The notes under the pieces: generated by a model
Seen by the model: the letters and a program-made list of their open reading frames with translations, nothing else
Told to the model about the DNA's origin: nothing
Databases searched by the model: none
Translations under genes and position numbers: made by a program
Assembly (NCBI GenBank): GCA_021030915.1
Contig: JAGEMR010000062.1
Span: 62,001-126,000 of the forward strand
DNA length: 64,000 nucleotides
Source: Astrothelium macrocarpum
Taxonomy: Eukaryota > Ascomycota > Dothideomycetes > Trypetheliales > Trypetheliaceae
Reading direction: 5' to 3'
Shown: piece after piece, positions 22,667-33,613 of the stretch
Numbering within the stretch: position 1 is the stretch's first letter
How the letters are laid out: each line of letters opens with the position of its first letter

Positions 22667-24417
22667 TGGATTCCGCCGTAATGAAAAGAGAAACCGGGCT
22701 TATTTCCTGTGCTAGCAATATTAGCATGGTGTAGATCAAAGACTTGGCGCAGATTTCACCTTTTGCCGGCCACTTGAACCGGTATGGATATATCACCAGG
22801 TAGCAGAGTACAAGTGCAGCAACGCCTCCCAAGAAAAAAAGAATGAATCGAAGAAAGGAAGGAATACAGCTCCCAGGAATGTCCCGTCCAAGTTTGTAGT
22901 ATCGCTTTTTTCTATTAAGGAAATGAAAGAAAGAAAGATGCAGAGGAATAATAAGAAAGGAAATGGACTCAGAAAGGAAAGATGAGAAGCACCGCTACCA
23001 TACCTGAGGAAAAGACCGGGACGGCTTTTGACTGAGAAATAAAAGACATTGAAACAAAAGAGTTTGAAACATTGTACTAAATTGTGAAGACATAGTGCTG
23101 CTATTCCGCTCAACGGCTCTCAGAATAGCAATTACAGTTTCAAAAATCTATGACAAGGTCATTTGATTGGGTGTTACTACATCTTGCAGATTTAGCTCGC
23201 GCCCTACCAGAAAATGGCGAAAGGCTCATCAAGCGTTTGGACAAGGTAAGCGCCGGCTGGCTTGTAGGCGCTGGAAAACACGACGGTGAGTGGATGTTGA
23301 GTGTTGAAAACCAGAGCCCAAGCGCTTCGCCGACTCGCGCTATCACGTGTTTTGGAGTCAGTGCATGTGCCAGAAAACTGACCAGACTGGCCGTCTCTTT
23401 GTCACGCCTCTGTCATCTAAGACCAGGCCACGAGACCGTGCAAACGCTAATGCACTCGTAAATTAAGGTTGCATCGTGATGCAGATCGCCGCAGAGACAG
23501 TCAGATTTTACTGTAATCGCTTCTATCCATCAAATGAGTTGATCTCCTCGCCACCGACCCAAATACCCTTTGTTCAGACTACTGCCTCTCATCGGTAGCT
23601 AACCGTTCATCTCATGTCATTTTAGCCTCAATTAGATTAGCAGCTGGCCAGCCAGCAACTCACACATCCTTATTCAGCCCAGCTTGCAGAAAGGTACGAC
23701 ATACATATAGATCGTGCATATCACAACTCAAACATATCACTCTTGTGTTCGCCCAAAGTAGTTTTGTGTTATTGTCGACTATCATACTGCTTCATTGGCA
23801 CTCTCGATCCTGTTCGTGGTACGATGTACATACCCGTTCGATAAGAAAGACATCCAAAGAGGCATTGCGCCATTGCCTTTTCGAATCATCTGGACCTGGG
23901 TAACGCAGCCGTGCTTTCTGCCAAACGAATCGTTCCTTCCTCGACAGATCGGCAATAGATTAGCATCGCTTTCGTACCGGTGACCTACCTAGTGGGAGTG
24001 GCGTAAATCGTTGACAGGGGCACAATGAATTTCTGTTGACATTGCGCCCTCCAAGTACCACTTGACCCACTGAAAGCGTACCCCTCTGTTTGAGAAACGT
24101 AATCAGATACATTATTAACATTCTGAAACTTGCCAGTCTTCACCGTGTTTGAATGTTCAAGGTATTGCTTCTTACACGTAACAGCGTCTGCAATTGCGCC
24201 CATCCTGGCTTCCAAAACTTGGGCCTCCGGCAAAAGTGCCCCTCCACGGCGCCGAAAGTCTTCGTCCTCTAACCATGGACCTCCCGCCCTGATCTTTGAA
24301 AATAGCAACCATAATCCACGCGTGACTGGCAGCAGCAGTACCGTGGGCCTTGCAGACCGCGGCGGGACTTTCCAGGGGTCACTAAGTACGATTCCAGGAA
24401 CACCCGCCGACCCCTCA
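22667..24417. other. Long divergent intergenic region
   Basis: 1.75 kb between the membrane-protein gene (leftward) and MNN10 (rightward). It must contain both promoters and probably long leaders. Several ORFs of 60-160 codons overlap in different frames, but none shows coding character. Confidence 0.5.
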
Positions 24418-26012
24418 ATGTCCCTTTCTCGATCACCATCTCCACAACCCAATGGCGGATGGCACAGTCCCGGTCTGATCTCTCCTCCTACTGATGCTAC
24501 GGTCTCGTCTTCGTCCTCCAGCCCGCGATTCTACGCGGGCGAATACAGGAATGGAGGAGCGGGCAGTAGTAGCAACGTGACGTGGGCCTCTGCTCAAGCA
24601 AGGAGTGCCAATGTCAAGGAACGTTCTTCTCACCCCCAGAATCAAGGCTTCTTTCGACAATTTCGCCGCCTCTCAACAAGTCTACCGCGCTTCAGCCATC
24701 CTACCAGTACCCACTACGCCGAGAAAGAGAAGCTGGGGAGAGGGAGATGGAACCCGGATAGTGGGAATACTTTGCAGAATCTCTTTAGAATGATGAGAAG
24801 AATTGCATGGAGGACACGATTACGGTTTGCGCTCATCATTGCCTTATTTCTTCTTGTCTTTGTAGTCTACGCTACTCGTGAGCATTGCCCATTCTAACTC
24901 CAAAGATTCTGCTAATTCATCGCTTAGCTTTGCAAGCATTTTATCAACAAACATCCTTCTTAGGCGGAGGCAGCAAATTCGTCGTGATTTTAGCAGCGAA
25001 TCTCGGAGGTGGAGTCATGGAATGGAAAGGCCCGCGTGAATGGGCAATCGAAAGGGACAGCATTAAGAATAAGAAGAAATACGTCAAAAGATGGGGCTAC
25101 GAGTTGGAGATTGTGGACATGAGCATCAAGAAAAAGTATGCCCACGAGTGGAGGGAAAGCTGGGAGAAGGTAGACACAATCCGCAATGCCATGCGGAAAT
25201 ACCCCCATGCCGAATGGTGCGAACAGTCCGCCTCCATTCACTGCGATAATTCCAATACTAACTCCTCCAGGTTTTGGTGGCTCGACCTCAATACTTTCAT
25301 CATGGAGCCCAACTACTCCCTACAATCCCACATCTTCAACTCCCTCAGCACCACCACCTACCGCGACATCAACCTGTACAACCCACTCAACATCTCCCAC
25401 CCCCTCAATGCCACCTACCTCGACGACAACTCGCGCGCCTTCGCAGGCGACAACGACGCAGCCTCGATCAACCTCGTCGTGCCGCAGGACTGCGGCGGCT
25501 TCAACCTCGGCTCCTTCTTCGTGCGCCGCAGCGTGTGGAGCGACCGCATCATGGACCTCTGGTGGGACCCGGTGTGGTACGAGCAGAAGCACATGGAGTG
25601 GGAGCACAAGGAGCAGGACGCGCTGGAGTACTTGTACGTGCACCAGCCGTGGGTGCGGCCGCACGTGGCGTTTGTGCCGGCGCGCACCGCGAACAGCTTT
25701 CCGCCGGGCGCGTGTGGGGACGCGGGTGATGACCCGCGCATACATTATCAGGAGAGGGATCGGGATTTCTTGGTGAATATGGCCGGGTGCGAGTGGGGGA
25801 GGGACTGTTGGGGGGAGATGTACAGTTATCGCCAGCTGAGTAATCGGTTGAATCGGAGTTGGTGGGAGAGGTTTAAGGATGGGATTGCGGAGTCGTGGCG
25901 GGGAATGTGGAGAAAGAAGGGAAAGGAAGAGCCACGGGAGAATGAGAAAGGAGGTGAGATGGAGACTGAGGGGGTGGACCAGAGAGAAGGCGAGAAGGAG
26001 GAGGGCGATTGA
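24418..26012 (+). CDS. MNN10: Alpha-1,6-mannosyltransferase of the GMA12/MNN10 family
   Basis: Golgi type II glycosyltransferase, a subunit of mannan polymerase that extends the alpha-1,6 backbone of N-glycans. Three exons: 24418-24877, 24928-25216 and 25271-26012, with introns of 50 and 54 nt; the second has a TACTAAC branch site and is stop-free and 3n. The product is 496 aa. The cytosolic tail starts MSLSRSPSPQPNGGW. The membrane anchor is near residues 135-152 (FALIIALFLLVFVVYA), then FVVILAANLGGGV, AEWFWWLDLNTFIMEP (nucleotide-sugar site, with Asn where yeast has the second Asp), QDCGGFNLGSFF, WEHKEQDALE and NMAGCEWGRDCWGEM. These match yeast Mnn10 closely. A longer upstream frame (to 24130) lacks an ATG before 24418. 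The C-terminal ~50 residues are Glu/Lys-rich. Confidence 0.92.
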
Positions 26013-26403
26013 GATAGACACGATGGAATATGACGATTGCGGCTGCTAAGGATTTTGGCGGCTGTTCTGATTTCTGGGATGCATATGATACCAAATAGGG
26101 TCAAGCGACTGTCTAATTAGGTTGTTATTGGTTTATCTGGAGAACTCTCACTGGGGAGAGAGTACTAAATATGCGCAAGAAATCGGCATTTTCATGTTGG
26201 TTTCCACCCACTACCTTCATATTTGCCAAGACGATTGCTCACGATTAGATACCGACGAGTTGCCGTCGATGTCTTTTGTTGTGTTTAACACTATGATCAT
26301 AGGTCTACTTGCGCATTATCTGAGTATCGAGTGAAACATGACATTATATCCGCCATCTTCTAACAGAGCTTGGACAACCTTCCACTGTGTCGAACCTAAG
26401 CAT
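26013..26403. other. Convergent intergenic region
   Basis: 391 bp between MNN10 and the STAND-like gene. I see nothing in it beyond short unsupported frames. Confidence 0.5.
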
Positions 26404-28638
26404 TTAAATCACCAGTCCCATATCAATACCCTCAAGCTGGATGAAGCTGACGTTCTGCCTCTCGTCCAAGTCCAGGTTCGCAAGCAGGCAACTCGACCTT
26501 CCTATCGTTGTAAACAGAACCTTTAAATTTTTCTTCCGCAAGACGTCGAGGAGTTCCTTCAAATGATGATCTGTACTTCTATCGTCCAGCCAATTCAACC
26601 CGTCAACGACGCAGAATACGGTACTGGGGATAATTGATAAAACATCATCCAGTATCGCCAGCAACTCTGGCCAGCTGTCGATACAGCCGTCGAGGCACCC
26701 AAAGCGTGCCTCTGATAAATCAAAGTGTGTACGAAAGCGCGGTAATAATTGCTCGACCAATTGTCGAAGCAGCGCGTAGGCCAAGCTGATCAATCCTTGG
26801 GTTTCCTGTGTGTTCCCAGCGCGTATGATCTCGCCGTGGCGAAGCTCACAGAAGTAGGATATCACTTGGAGATTAAGACTCTCTGCCACATCGATGAAAT
26901 GAGAGGCCATCAGTGTCAATGGGTTATCATCGTGCACCTCAATGCATTCTGAACCATCTAGCCACAAAAAGGGGATGTTGCTTAATTGAATCCATTCGGA
27001 AAGGCGGGTTATTGTTTCTGGATCAGCTGATACTAATCCTGAAAAGTCGTGTTCAATTCGTACTCGGTCTCGGTGAAAATAAGATTCGAGGTGTTTCGAG
27101 TTCCAGCAGGCGTCCCCCGTCAATATCTCTTTGGCTTGAACGATCCCATTATTGGTGCGACTGGGATCGTCAATCGAAGCGGCAATCTCCAAAGCGTAGC
27201 TCGGGCTACCTGGTCTTTGATATTTGACACCACACTGCAGCATGTTCGCCACCATAACAGCCAGCTGTTCCATTTGTCTTGGTGTCGCTTGCTGTCTGTA
27301 GACCGTCTCTTCGATGATCCTGTCCAACTTCCTGTTCATATGGGTTACTTCCGCCTCGGTTCTCGCCAGACCATGCAATCCTGCTCTGAGATCGTCTCTC
27401 GTTCCATCCAGCATCTGTCTTGTTGCAACGGTCTGATCATACGTTCGTGCTCCAGTCTCTCTTGTGGCTCTCAGCTCTGCTCGAGAATTCTGCTCTGCTT
27501 CGTGTCGAAGGTGTATTGCTTTCTCCCGAATCTTCTCAATCTCATCTTTGAACTGTTCCTGTAAAGTCTCTTTGAAGGAATCTAGTAGTCGCTTGTAAGT
27601 CTTCTGCATGATCCAATCCATGATACTCCCAAGTAGTAGAAAAATATGTGCATACAAGTCAGCTATACGTCCCAGGATCTCTGGGGTTTGGTAGAGCTGC
27701 ATCTCTCGTTCGGACCAAGCAATATGCTCGCTGATAGACTTGAGTGTTTCGCCGAAAGTTTTTGCTATGCGTTCATGATTTACAGAAGCCTTGGGAGCAA
27801 TTAGCATGACGAACAACAACAAAGGCTGCCACCAGGGCTGCAATAAGAAATGTTACTCGCAACTGCGAGAGATATGACTCCCTACATACGTTATAGAGAG
27901 ACCATCAACAATCAGAAATGAGAAAGTTTGAAGCTTCGTTTCCCAACAAATTTTCTACGTTGTTTGAGTGTTTGAAGCGGTATGGGGTCCTCCCTATGAG
28001 AGATGCGACGAATCATATCTCTCGCAATTATGGATGACATTCTTTATTGCAGCCTCTGGTGCTGCTGTTAATTACCTTTATAATCGTGTTCAATACCCCA
28101 GTAAACAGAGATACGTACTCGTTTCCTTCAGGAAGTATTTTTAGAAGATTGCTATGGGCATCCAGGCTACCGCAGAGCCTATGGAACAATGACATAACTT
28201 TCCCACGCCAGCCTTCCTTTCTCTTGGATGTCCATGATTCTTCTACCTCTCTGACCATATTCACAACGCCTTCGATAGTTGGTTCGGCCTTGTTCAAGTC
28301 GAGGCGATCCCCAGTGGGCCGGCTTCCAAGGAAATCTGCCCATTTTTTACGGAGCTCGGCTGACTCGATCGCGATCACTCTGATGACTGGATTTCTTGAC
28401 AAAGATTAGTCTTGCATCTAATAACTTATATTTTGGCTTACTCTTCGTCCGTAATGACTTTAGGTGGCTCGAAAAAGTGTCTCCATGGTGCGGCTACGTC
28501 ACGAGGATCGCCGGCATTTGATCGAAGGACTTGACCAAGCTCATGAGCGTTGTTACCCGGTGGTATCCTATGTTCGACTTCGAAACTATACACTCTAACC
28601 AATTGTCGAGACTCACGCTCTTCGTCTACAGTTGTCAT
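26404..28638 (-). CDS. DUF7708-type fungal STAND/NLR-like protein with degenerate P-loop
   Basis: Member of a fungal family of NACHT/STAND-like proteins, some of which are linked to non-self recognition. The role of this one is unknown. Three exons: 28638-28442, 28379-28076 and 27789-26404 (628 aa). Intron 1 is 62 nt. Intron 2 is 286 nt (28075-27790) and joins GVLNTIIK to ASVNHERIAKTF, a junction conserved in the family as I recall it. Residues ~90-240 resemble the DUF7708 helical domain (FHRLCGSLDAHSNLLKILP, LYAHIFLLLGSIMDW). A coiled coil follows (~240-340). A nucleotide-binding-like region has a degenerate Walker A (WLDGSECIEVHDDNP, no GxxxxGK[ST]) and a Walker B-like FCVVDGLNWLDD. ATP hydrolysis is therefore doubtful. 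It is divergent from the AAA ATPase gene, 769 bp away. Confidence 0.8.
27790..28075 (-). repeat. Hairpin intron 1 (introner-like element candidate)
   Basis: 286-nt intron of the STAND-like gene, about five times the usual length here. Its two ends form a long imperfect inverted repeat: the arm at 27984-28075 pairs with the arm at about 27797-27895. Both contain the core atatctctcg (28015-28024 on plus, 27866-27875 on minus) followed by a shared 'ttattgcagcc' segment. The 5' splice site (GTAATT) lies 51 nt beyond the core. A GCTAAT branch site precedes the CCCAAG acceptor. The arms are homologous to those of the intron at 31585-31858 in the neighbouring gene. Confidence 0.75.
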
Positions 28639-29407
28639 CTCCGCCACAACCTACACGACAAAGACGGTAGATATGGTATTACGCAGCAAGAGATCTACTG
28701 TCATTTTGGAGTTTGGTCTTAGCAGAGAATACTGTCTCGGTACAAAAGCGCAATGGAATTCTGCTTTTTACCTAGGCTTTAAACCAGGACGAGGCTCTAC
28801 AAGTAAGACCAATGTGCAGCCTTGTAGGATCAGCCCCATCAGCCAAGGCTGAAAATCAAAAGCAATTATGGGATCGTCCCACCATCTCCCACCTCTCGGC
28901 CCCCAATTACTCGTGAGACTCTTACAGCGCCTCTTCGTTTCCGAGTCGCAGCTGAGGACCTGTGATTCCACGGTAGTCACTAGTGACTGTCGTATTCATC
29001 TTAACGCATTATGTAGCCTAGATCCGCTGCTGCTGCTACTCCACTTAGACTCTTGCAATTTACTTTGTTGCAGTAAACTCGTCAATTTCAACACTTAATA
29101 CCTGCGTGATTTTCACAAGAGGTGGCGGGTACATATGTTCGGTCAAGTACTGAATCTTACGGCAGTCCAATACTCATTTCCATAACATTGTATTTTCAGA
29201 GAGCCAATAGATGGTCTGATTTTGCTGCTGCTTTGTTTACCAAATCTCGTTCAGTTGGCATGAGCCTATCCTTTGCTACCACTTCAATCGAAACTCCCGC
29301 AATTAGGCGACCCACAAGTGTTCTATCTAGTCCACAAGGCTTGTTAAAACTCAAAATCGATACTAAACCCGGTAGCTTTCGACAGTGATTCCAAAAGATA
29401 GGAAATC
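28639..29407. other. Divergent promoter region, STAND-like gene / AAA ATPase gene
   Basis: 769 bp between the two start codons. No separate gene is supported. Confidence 0.5.
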
Positions 29408-32067
29408 ATGGCTTCGGAGGAAGCACAGCCGCACGATGGTGCAACATCTAACAAGCACACCGCTCGGGGTTGGATACGTTACCGTCTTCGGGTTCTGGGA
29501 CAAGGCACCGGTCGCCTAATTAGAGAAGAAGATATTGGAGATCCAGATCGGAAATCTGGGTTTGAACATGACGCAAAAACCCCGGTCTTCGAAAGAGTTA
29601 CTACGTATCATGTTGATGATTCAAAAAATTCGAACAAGACAGACATACATGCGTCTGCTTTAGCTGTTGCCCATCCTTTGCATCACGTTGAAATCTTTTC
29701 GGCCGCGATCATCAACGCCCTGCGTAGTGTGGTTCAATACTACCCAGAGCAAGATTTGACGCGAGAGTCTGTTGTGGTTCAGTGGCCATACCCTATCCTA
29801 GTACATTATTATGATGAGTTGTTAGAATATAGGGATAAATGCAAAGACAAAAGTGACACGGAACTCTGCATAAGAGACAAACATGGTCAAGAACATCTCA
29901 GCCTTTTGTTGCAGTTCCTGGACAAGGAAGTAATGACAGAGGTTAATGCAGAAAAAGAGCGTTACAAAAGAGGAGCCAGAACATGGAACTGGGAATGGGT
30001 GATGCACAGGCCTGGGACTACAGTAATTGAGGAACATGTTGACAGCGTTCAGACACACACCAGGGTCATCCACTCTATTTCAGGTGGAATATTCGAAAAC
30101 CCACCAGGGGCATGGCACACGAATAATTGGCACCTTTCTTTTGATGGCCGCTATCTCGGAAGGAAGCTGGCTGGCACTAATACACAGAAATACGACGGTG
30201 AAAAGACAATTCAGTATTCAAGGGTGATTGACATTGAACGAGATTTCGATGACCCAGATGTCATCAAGCACATTGAGAACGGAAAGAAATATTGGAGGCT
30301 CCTTAGAAATGCGTGTCAGCATCACTCGGGTAGAACTAAAAGTTTCCCGTACAATGAGGCGAGTGATATCGTTTGCTTGTATTACCTTTAGCTAACGTGG
30401 CATAGGTCGACGGATTGGTTCAAATAGATATGGCCAGTTACTACAAGGAGCATCTCGACCAAAAGCTATCACTCATGGATAGTCAGGATTGTCGTTTGTG
30501 GGTCACTGATTGTGGCTGCGATTTCTGCAAGCAAGAGAAGTCGAAGCCCAAGAAGGTGAGGGCTCTGTTCGAATCGTACAACAATAAAAGTCTCGAATAC
30601 TCGGATGAAGGTCTCGAGAACCCGGATGAACTCACACCCCATCAATATCTACTATGTCCAACAGATATCCCTGCTTTTGTTTACAGAACGCGGCAGTGGG
30701 GTAAGGGAAATCATGCCACTCCACCTTCATGAGCAGCTTTTGTTGACCAGCTTCCAGAGACCGTAAACATCACCCAACTCTCTGAGCCCTCTTTCGATGA
30801 GCAGATGATCAACAACTTGGTCATGAACTCGGAGAGAGTTGAGATGATCAAAGCACTATCCAAGAGCTTCGCTCGAAAAAACAAACGAGGAGAAGACATC
30901 GGGAAAGAGCCCTGGGCTGCAGACTTCGTTAAAGGCAAGAGCTCTGGACTCATTTTTCTTTTGCATGGCAAGCCTGGTGTAGGAAAGACTTGTACGGCAG
31001 GTACGTAGGAGTCCGTGAGAAAGCGAACTTGGTGCTCACTCATGGCCAGAATGCGTTGCGGAATTCACGAAACAGCCACTGATGGTCTTGACCTGCAGCG
31101 ATATTGGAACAAATCCACAAGAGATTGAAGCCAATTTGGCAAAGAACTTTAAGATGGCCCAAAGTTGGGGCGCGGTCCTTCTCATTGACGAAGCAGATGT
31201 GTTCATGGAGCGGCGTTCTACCGCCGATTTGACTCGGAACAGTCTAGTTGCAGGTAAGCGGTGACACAGCGGAGAAGGATACCAATTGACCAGCAAACGT
31301 CATTTTCTTAGGCTTCCTCCGTGCCCTTGAGTTCTATAATGGCATACTTTTCTTGACCACGAACAGGGTCGGAACTTTCGACGACGCCTTTGTTTCCCGA
31401 ATTCATATCCAACTCTACTATGCTGATTTTACTGATGATGAAAGGCAGCGAATTTGGAAAACGTTTGTAGATAAGCTTGCAAGGGAACGAGGCGATTACA
31501 TGCGATTGAATATGGACGCGAAAGAATATTTGAGGCATGAAAAGGTAAAAGCAATGCAATGGAACGGTAGAGAGATTAGAAATGGTACGTACTATACAAC
31601 ACCAAAGGTCGCAACAAGAAATATCACCCGCAACGGCAAGAGATATAATTCGCCGCACCTCTGATAGGGAGGCCCGCAACAACAACTGACGGAGAAATCT
31701 TGAGGATAATATCTGAACGGATTGTTTGCGGCGTCTAATCGCTCAAAATAAATTGGGGCCATTCCCACGAGGCGTGTGGCGAATTATATCTCTCGTAATC
31801 GTTGGTAATATTTTTCCACGGAAGAAGCAATTCGACTAACATTCTGCCTGCGCAACAGCATTCCAAACCGCAGTGGCATTGGCCGAGTACTATGGGGAAA
31901 AGGATGAAGAAGGCAAGATTTTGTTGACAGATAAACATCTGAGGGCGGTGATAGAGCTCTCCAAGGACTTCAAAGATTACTTGGATACATTGCATAAGGG
32001 GGACGAAGCAAAGAGAGCGGCGCGGAAATTTGAGAGATATGATGAATTTACTGGTCCCAAAAATTAG
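29408..32067 (+). CDS. AAA-type ATPase with N-terminal DUF7025-like region
   Basis: Fungal AAA ATPase of the family with a long N-terminal domain (DUF7025-like); cellular role unknown. Six exons: 29408-30358, 30406-30700, 30758-31000, 31050-31253, 31312-31584 and 31859-32067; 724 aa. Introns are 47, 57, 49, 58 and 274 nt. Intron 1 uses a GC donor (GCGAGT) with a GCTAAC branch site. The ATPase core has Walker A GKPGVGKT (~residue 485), Walker B VLLIDEADVF, sensor 1 LTTNR and an arginine-finger-like FVSRIHIQLYY. The C-terminal part has WNGREIRN|AFQTAVALAEY across the long intron, which fixes that junction. An alternative 36-nt form of intron 2 was rejected as too short and because it loses the RQWETVNI fit. 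It is divergent from the STAND-like gene, which carries the homologous long intron. Confidence 0.88.
31585..31858 (+). repeat. Hairpin intron 2 (introner-like element candidate)
   Basis: 274-nt last intron of the AAA ATPase gene. The arm at about 31585-31675 pairs with the arm at 31752-31840. The cores are at 31637-31646 (minus, one base different) and 31785-31794 (plus). The arms also share the outer block gggcc...tccc and the inner 'ggcgaattatatctct' with each other and with the intron at 27790-28075. The 5' splice site (GTACGT) lies 52 nt before the core, against 51 nt in the other copy. A GACTAAC branch site precedes the CAACAG acceptor. Confidence 0.75.
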
Positions 32068-32356
32068 ATGTAATACTCCGTATCCTATATTGAATCAATC
32101 TAAACATACCTTCATAAAGTCCATCTCATACGCTTATCGTTAAAGACGAAGCATAATCAGAACTTAGGAAATGTGGTCAAGAACTCTGAGACCTTATGCA
32201 AGGTGTCATAACTCCACTTGTATGGTGTAGTCATTCACTCGGCTCCTTATATACAGTTCAGAGAGCTTTCCTGTCATGCTGCCGATGGAAGCATTGGCTC
32301 GTCCCGTCCTTCACACTCGCACTCCCAAGTCTATTCGCCCAAAATCTATCCGCTTA
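32068..32356. other. Convergent intergenic region
   Basis: 289 bp between the AAA ATPase gene and the complex I subunit gene. No feature is supported. Confidence 0.45.
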
Positions 32357-32756
32357 TCATGACTCAGACTTTGGCACGTAATTCTGCTGCTCAAACAGGT
32401 ATCCCTTGACCTTCGCATCCTTTAGTAACTCCAAGTATCGATCTAGCAAAACCATCACCCAAAAGTCAGCAATCCCAAAATATCCACACGTCCAGTCTTC
32501 CGAGAGATTCTTGGAGAAACCAAAACTCACCTCTCAAATGTCCACACTTTTCCAAATGATTCACCCCTTCCCGCCAATAACACTTGCCCATCTCCTCGCG
32601 CACCAATCTTGCCATCATCGACCGCACCCACTGCTCCCGCAGGATGCTGTCTTGTGCTGCCTTGAGCGCGACATTGTCATCGTAGTCGACGCCATCGAAG
32701 GTCGGAGGAACTTTGGGCTTTTTGGCAAGGAACTCTTTGGATTCGGGTGTCGGCAT
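32357..32756 (-). CDS. NADH:ubiquinone oxidoreductase 12 kDa subunit (NDUFB10/PDSW family)
   Basis: Accessory subunit of mitochondrial complex I. Exon 1 is 32756-32531. An 88-nt intron (32530-32443) has a GCTGAC branch site and a GCTAG acceptor. Exon 2 is 32442-32357. The product is 103 aa, the expected size. The start MPTPESKEFLAKKPKVPPTF and the segments FDGVDYDD, REQWVRSMMARLVREEMGKCY and NHLEKCGHLRDRYLELL match the fungal 12 kDa subunit as I recall it. The two conserved Cys (GKCY, EKCG) are present. Splicing is required: the unspliced frame loses the conserved YLELL..KVKGYLF end. Confidence 0.92.
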
Positions 32757-33040
32757 TCTGAGCAAAGAGTGAGTGTAGGTGGGAGGTCGGGATGAGGTCC
32801 TCTGCAGGGGGTCGGAACGAGGTGGGTGGACGTCGAGGAGTTTGTGAACGCAGTGTTGACCGTGCCCAGATTTGTCTTCGCTAGAGGGCTTTTTGAGGGA
32901 TGGCTTTCCTTTTGTGGCTTCGCCCTGATCTCTTCCCCCGAATGGGTTGATACAATTGCTGTTTGCAATGGTGCTGTTGTAGAGCTCGAAAAGGTTCCGC
33001 AAGCGGGAAGCTCCGCTCAGCATCACCGTCACCATCAGCT

Positions 33041-33613
33041 CTATCTTGCAAGCTTTGAGTGCGCAGGACTCTTCACGCTCGTACTGGATCTATCCGTCAT
33101 ACTCTTTCTCCACGATCCCCTCTTCCATCTCCAGCGTACTATCTTTTTCAAGCCTGATACTCTGTTTTCCAGCTCATCCTCCACCTCGCTCTTCCTGGTT
33201 TCATCTCCTTCTAGTCCGGCAATTTCCTTCCCCAAGTCCATCTCTAACTCCCCATTTCCTCCCGCTCGTTTTGATGCTGTGTATTTGACCTTCCATTTCC
33301 ACTCGTCAAACGTGACCTTGTTTACCAAACTATCGCCCGGTTGCTCTCCTTTTCCTTCCGCCGCACCAAATACCCTTCTTAACCTGTCTTCTTTCTCCCT
33401 CTCACAATTCATGCAGTTTCCCTCTATTCGTAGTGTATGAAATGGATGCGCCTTCACTTCACACATGTCGGAGCTCCGCGAAGCGGAGATTGACCCTGCG
33501 TGTGGACAGGGCAGTAGTGGCACCGGAGAGTAGGAGATGTGACCGCAGTGAGTGAAAATGTTAAGGCGATAGTAGCACATTTGGTAGTTTGCACTACTGG
33601 CTGAAGCGGTCAT
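33041..33613 (-). CDS. Small Cys/His-containing protein, function unknown
   Basis: Open frame of 190 codons from the ATG at 33613; longer upstream versions have no ATG. The first ~80 residues hold spaced Cys and His (MCYY, THCGH, PCPH, DMCEV, HPFHTL, NCMNCE), which could bind a metal. The rest is basic and charged (KWKVKYTASKRAGG, RWRWKRGSWRK). I have seen short fungal proteins with a similar C/H pattern but cannot name a family. It lies 284 bp upstream of, and in the same direction as, the complex I subunit gene. Confidence 0.5.
   Translation of the reverse strand: MTASASSANYQMCYYRLNIFTHCGHISYSPVPLLPCPHAGSISASRSSDMCEVKAHPFHTLRIEGNCMNCEREKEDRLRRVFGAAEGKGEQPGDSLVNKVTFDEWKWKVKYTASKRAGGNGELEMDLGKEIAGLEGDETRKSEVEDELENRVSGLKKIVRWRWKRGSWRKSMTDRSSTSVKSPAHSKLAR

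Noticed and set aside
24130..24417. Upstream extension of the MNN10 frame
   Set aside because: Begins at TTG, no ATG, and has no resemblance to family N-termini; MSLSRSPSP at 24418 does.
30701..30736. 36-nt intron in the AAA ATPase gene
   Set aside because: Too short for a fungal intron; the 57-nt alternative (30701-30757) keeps frame and gives the better RQWETVNI junction.
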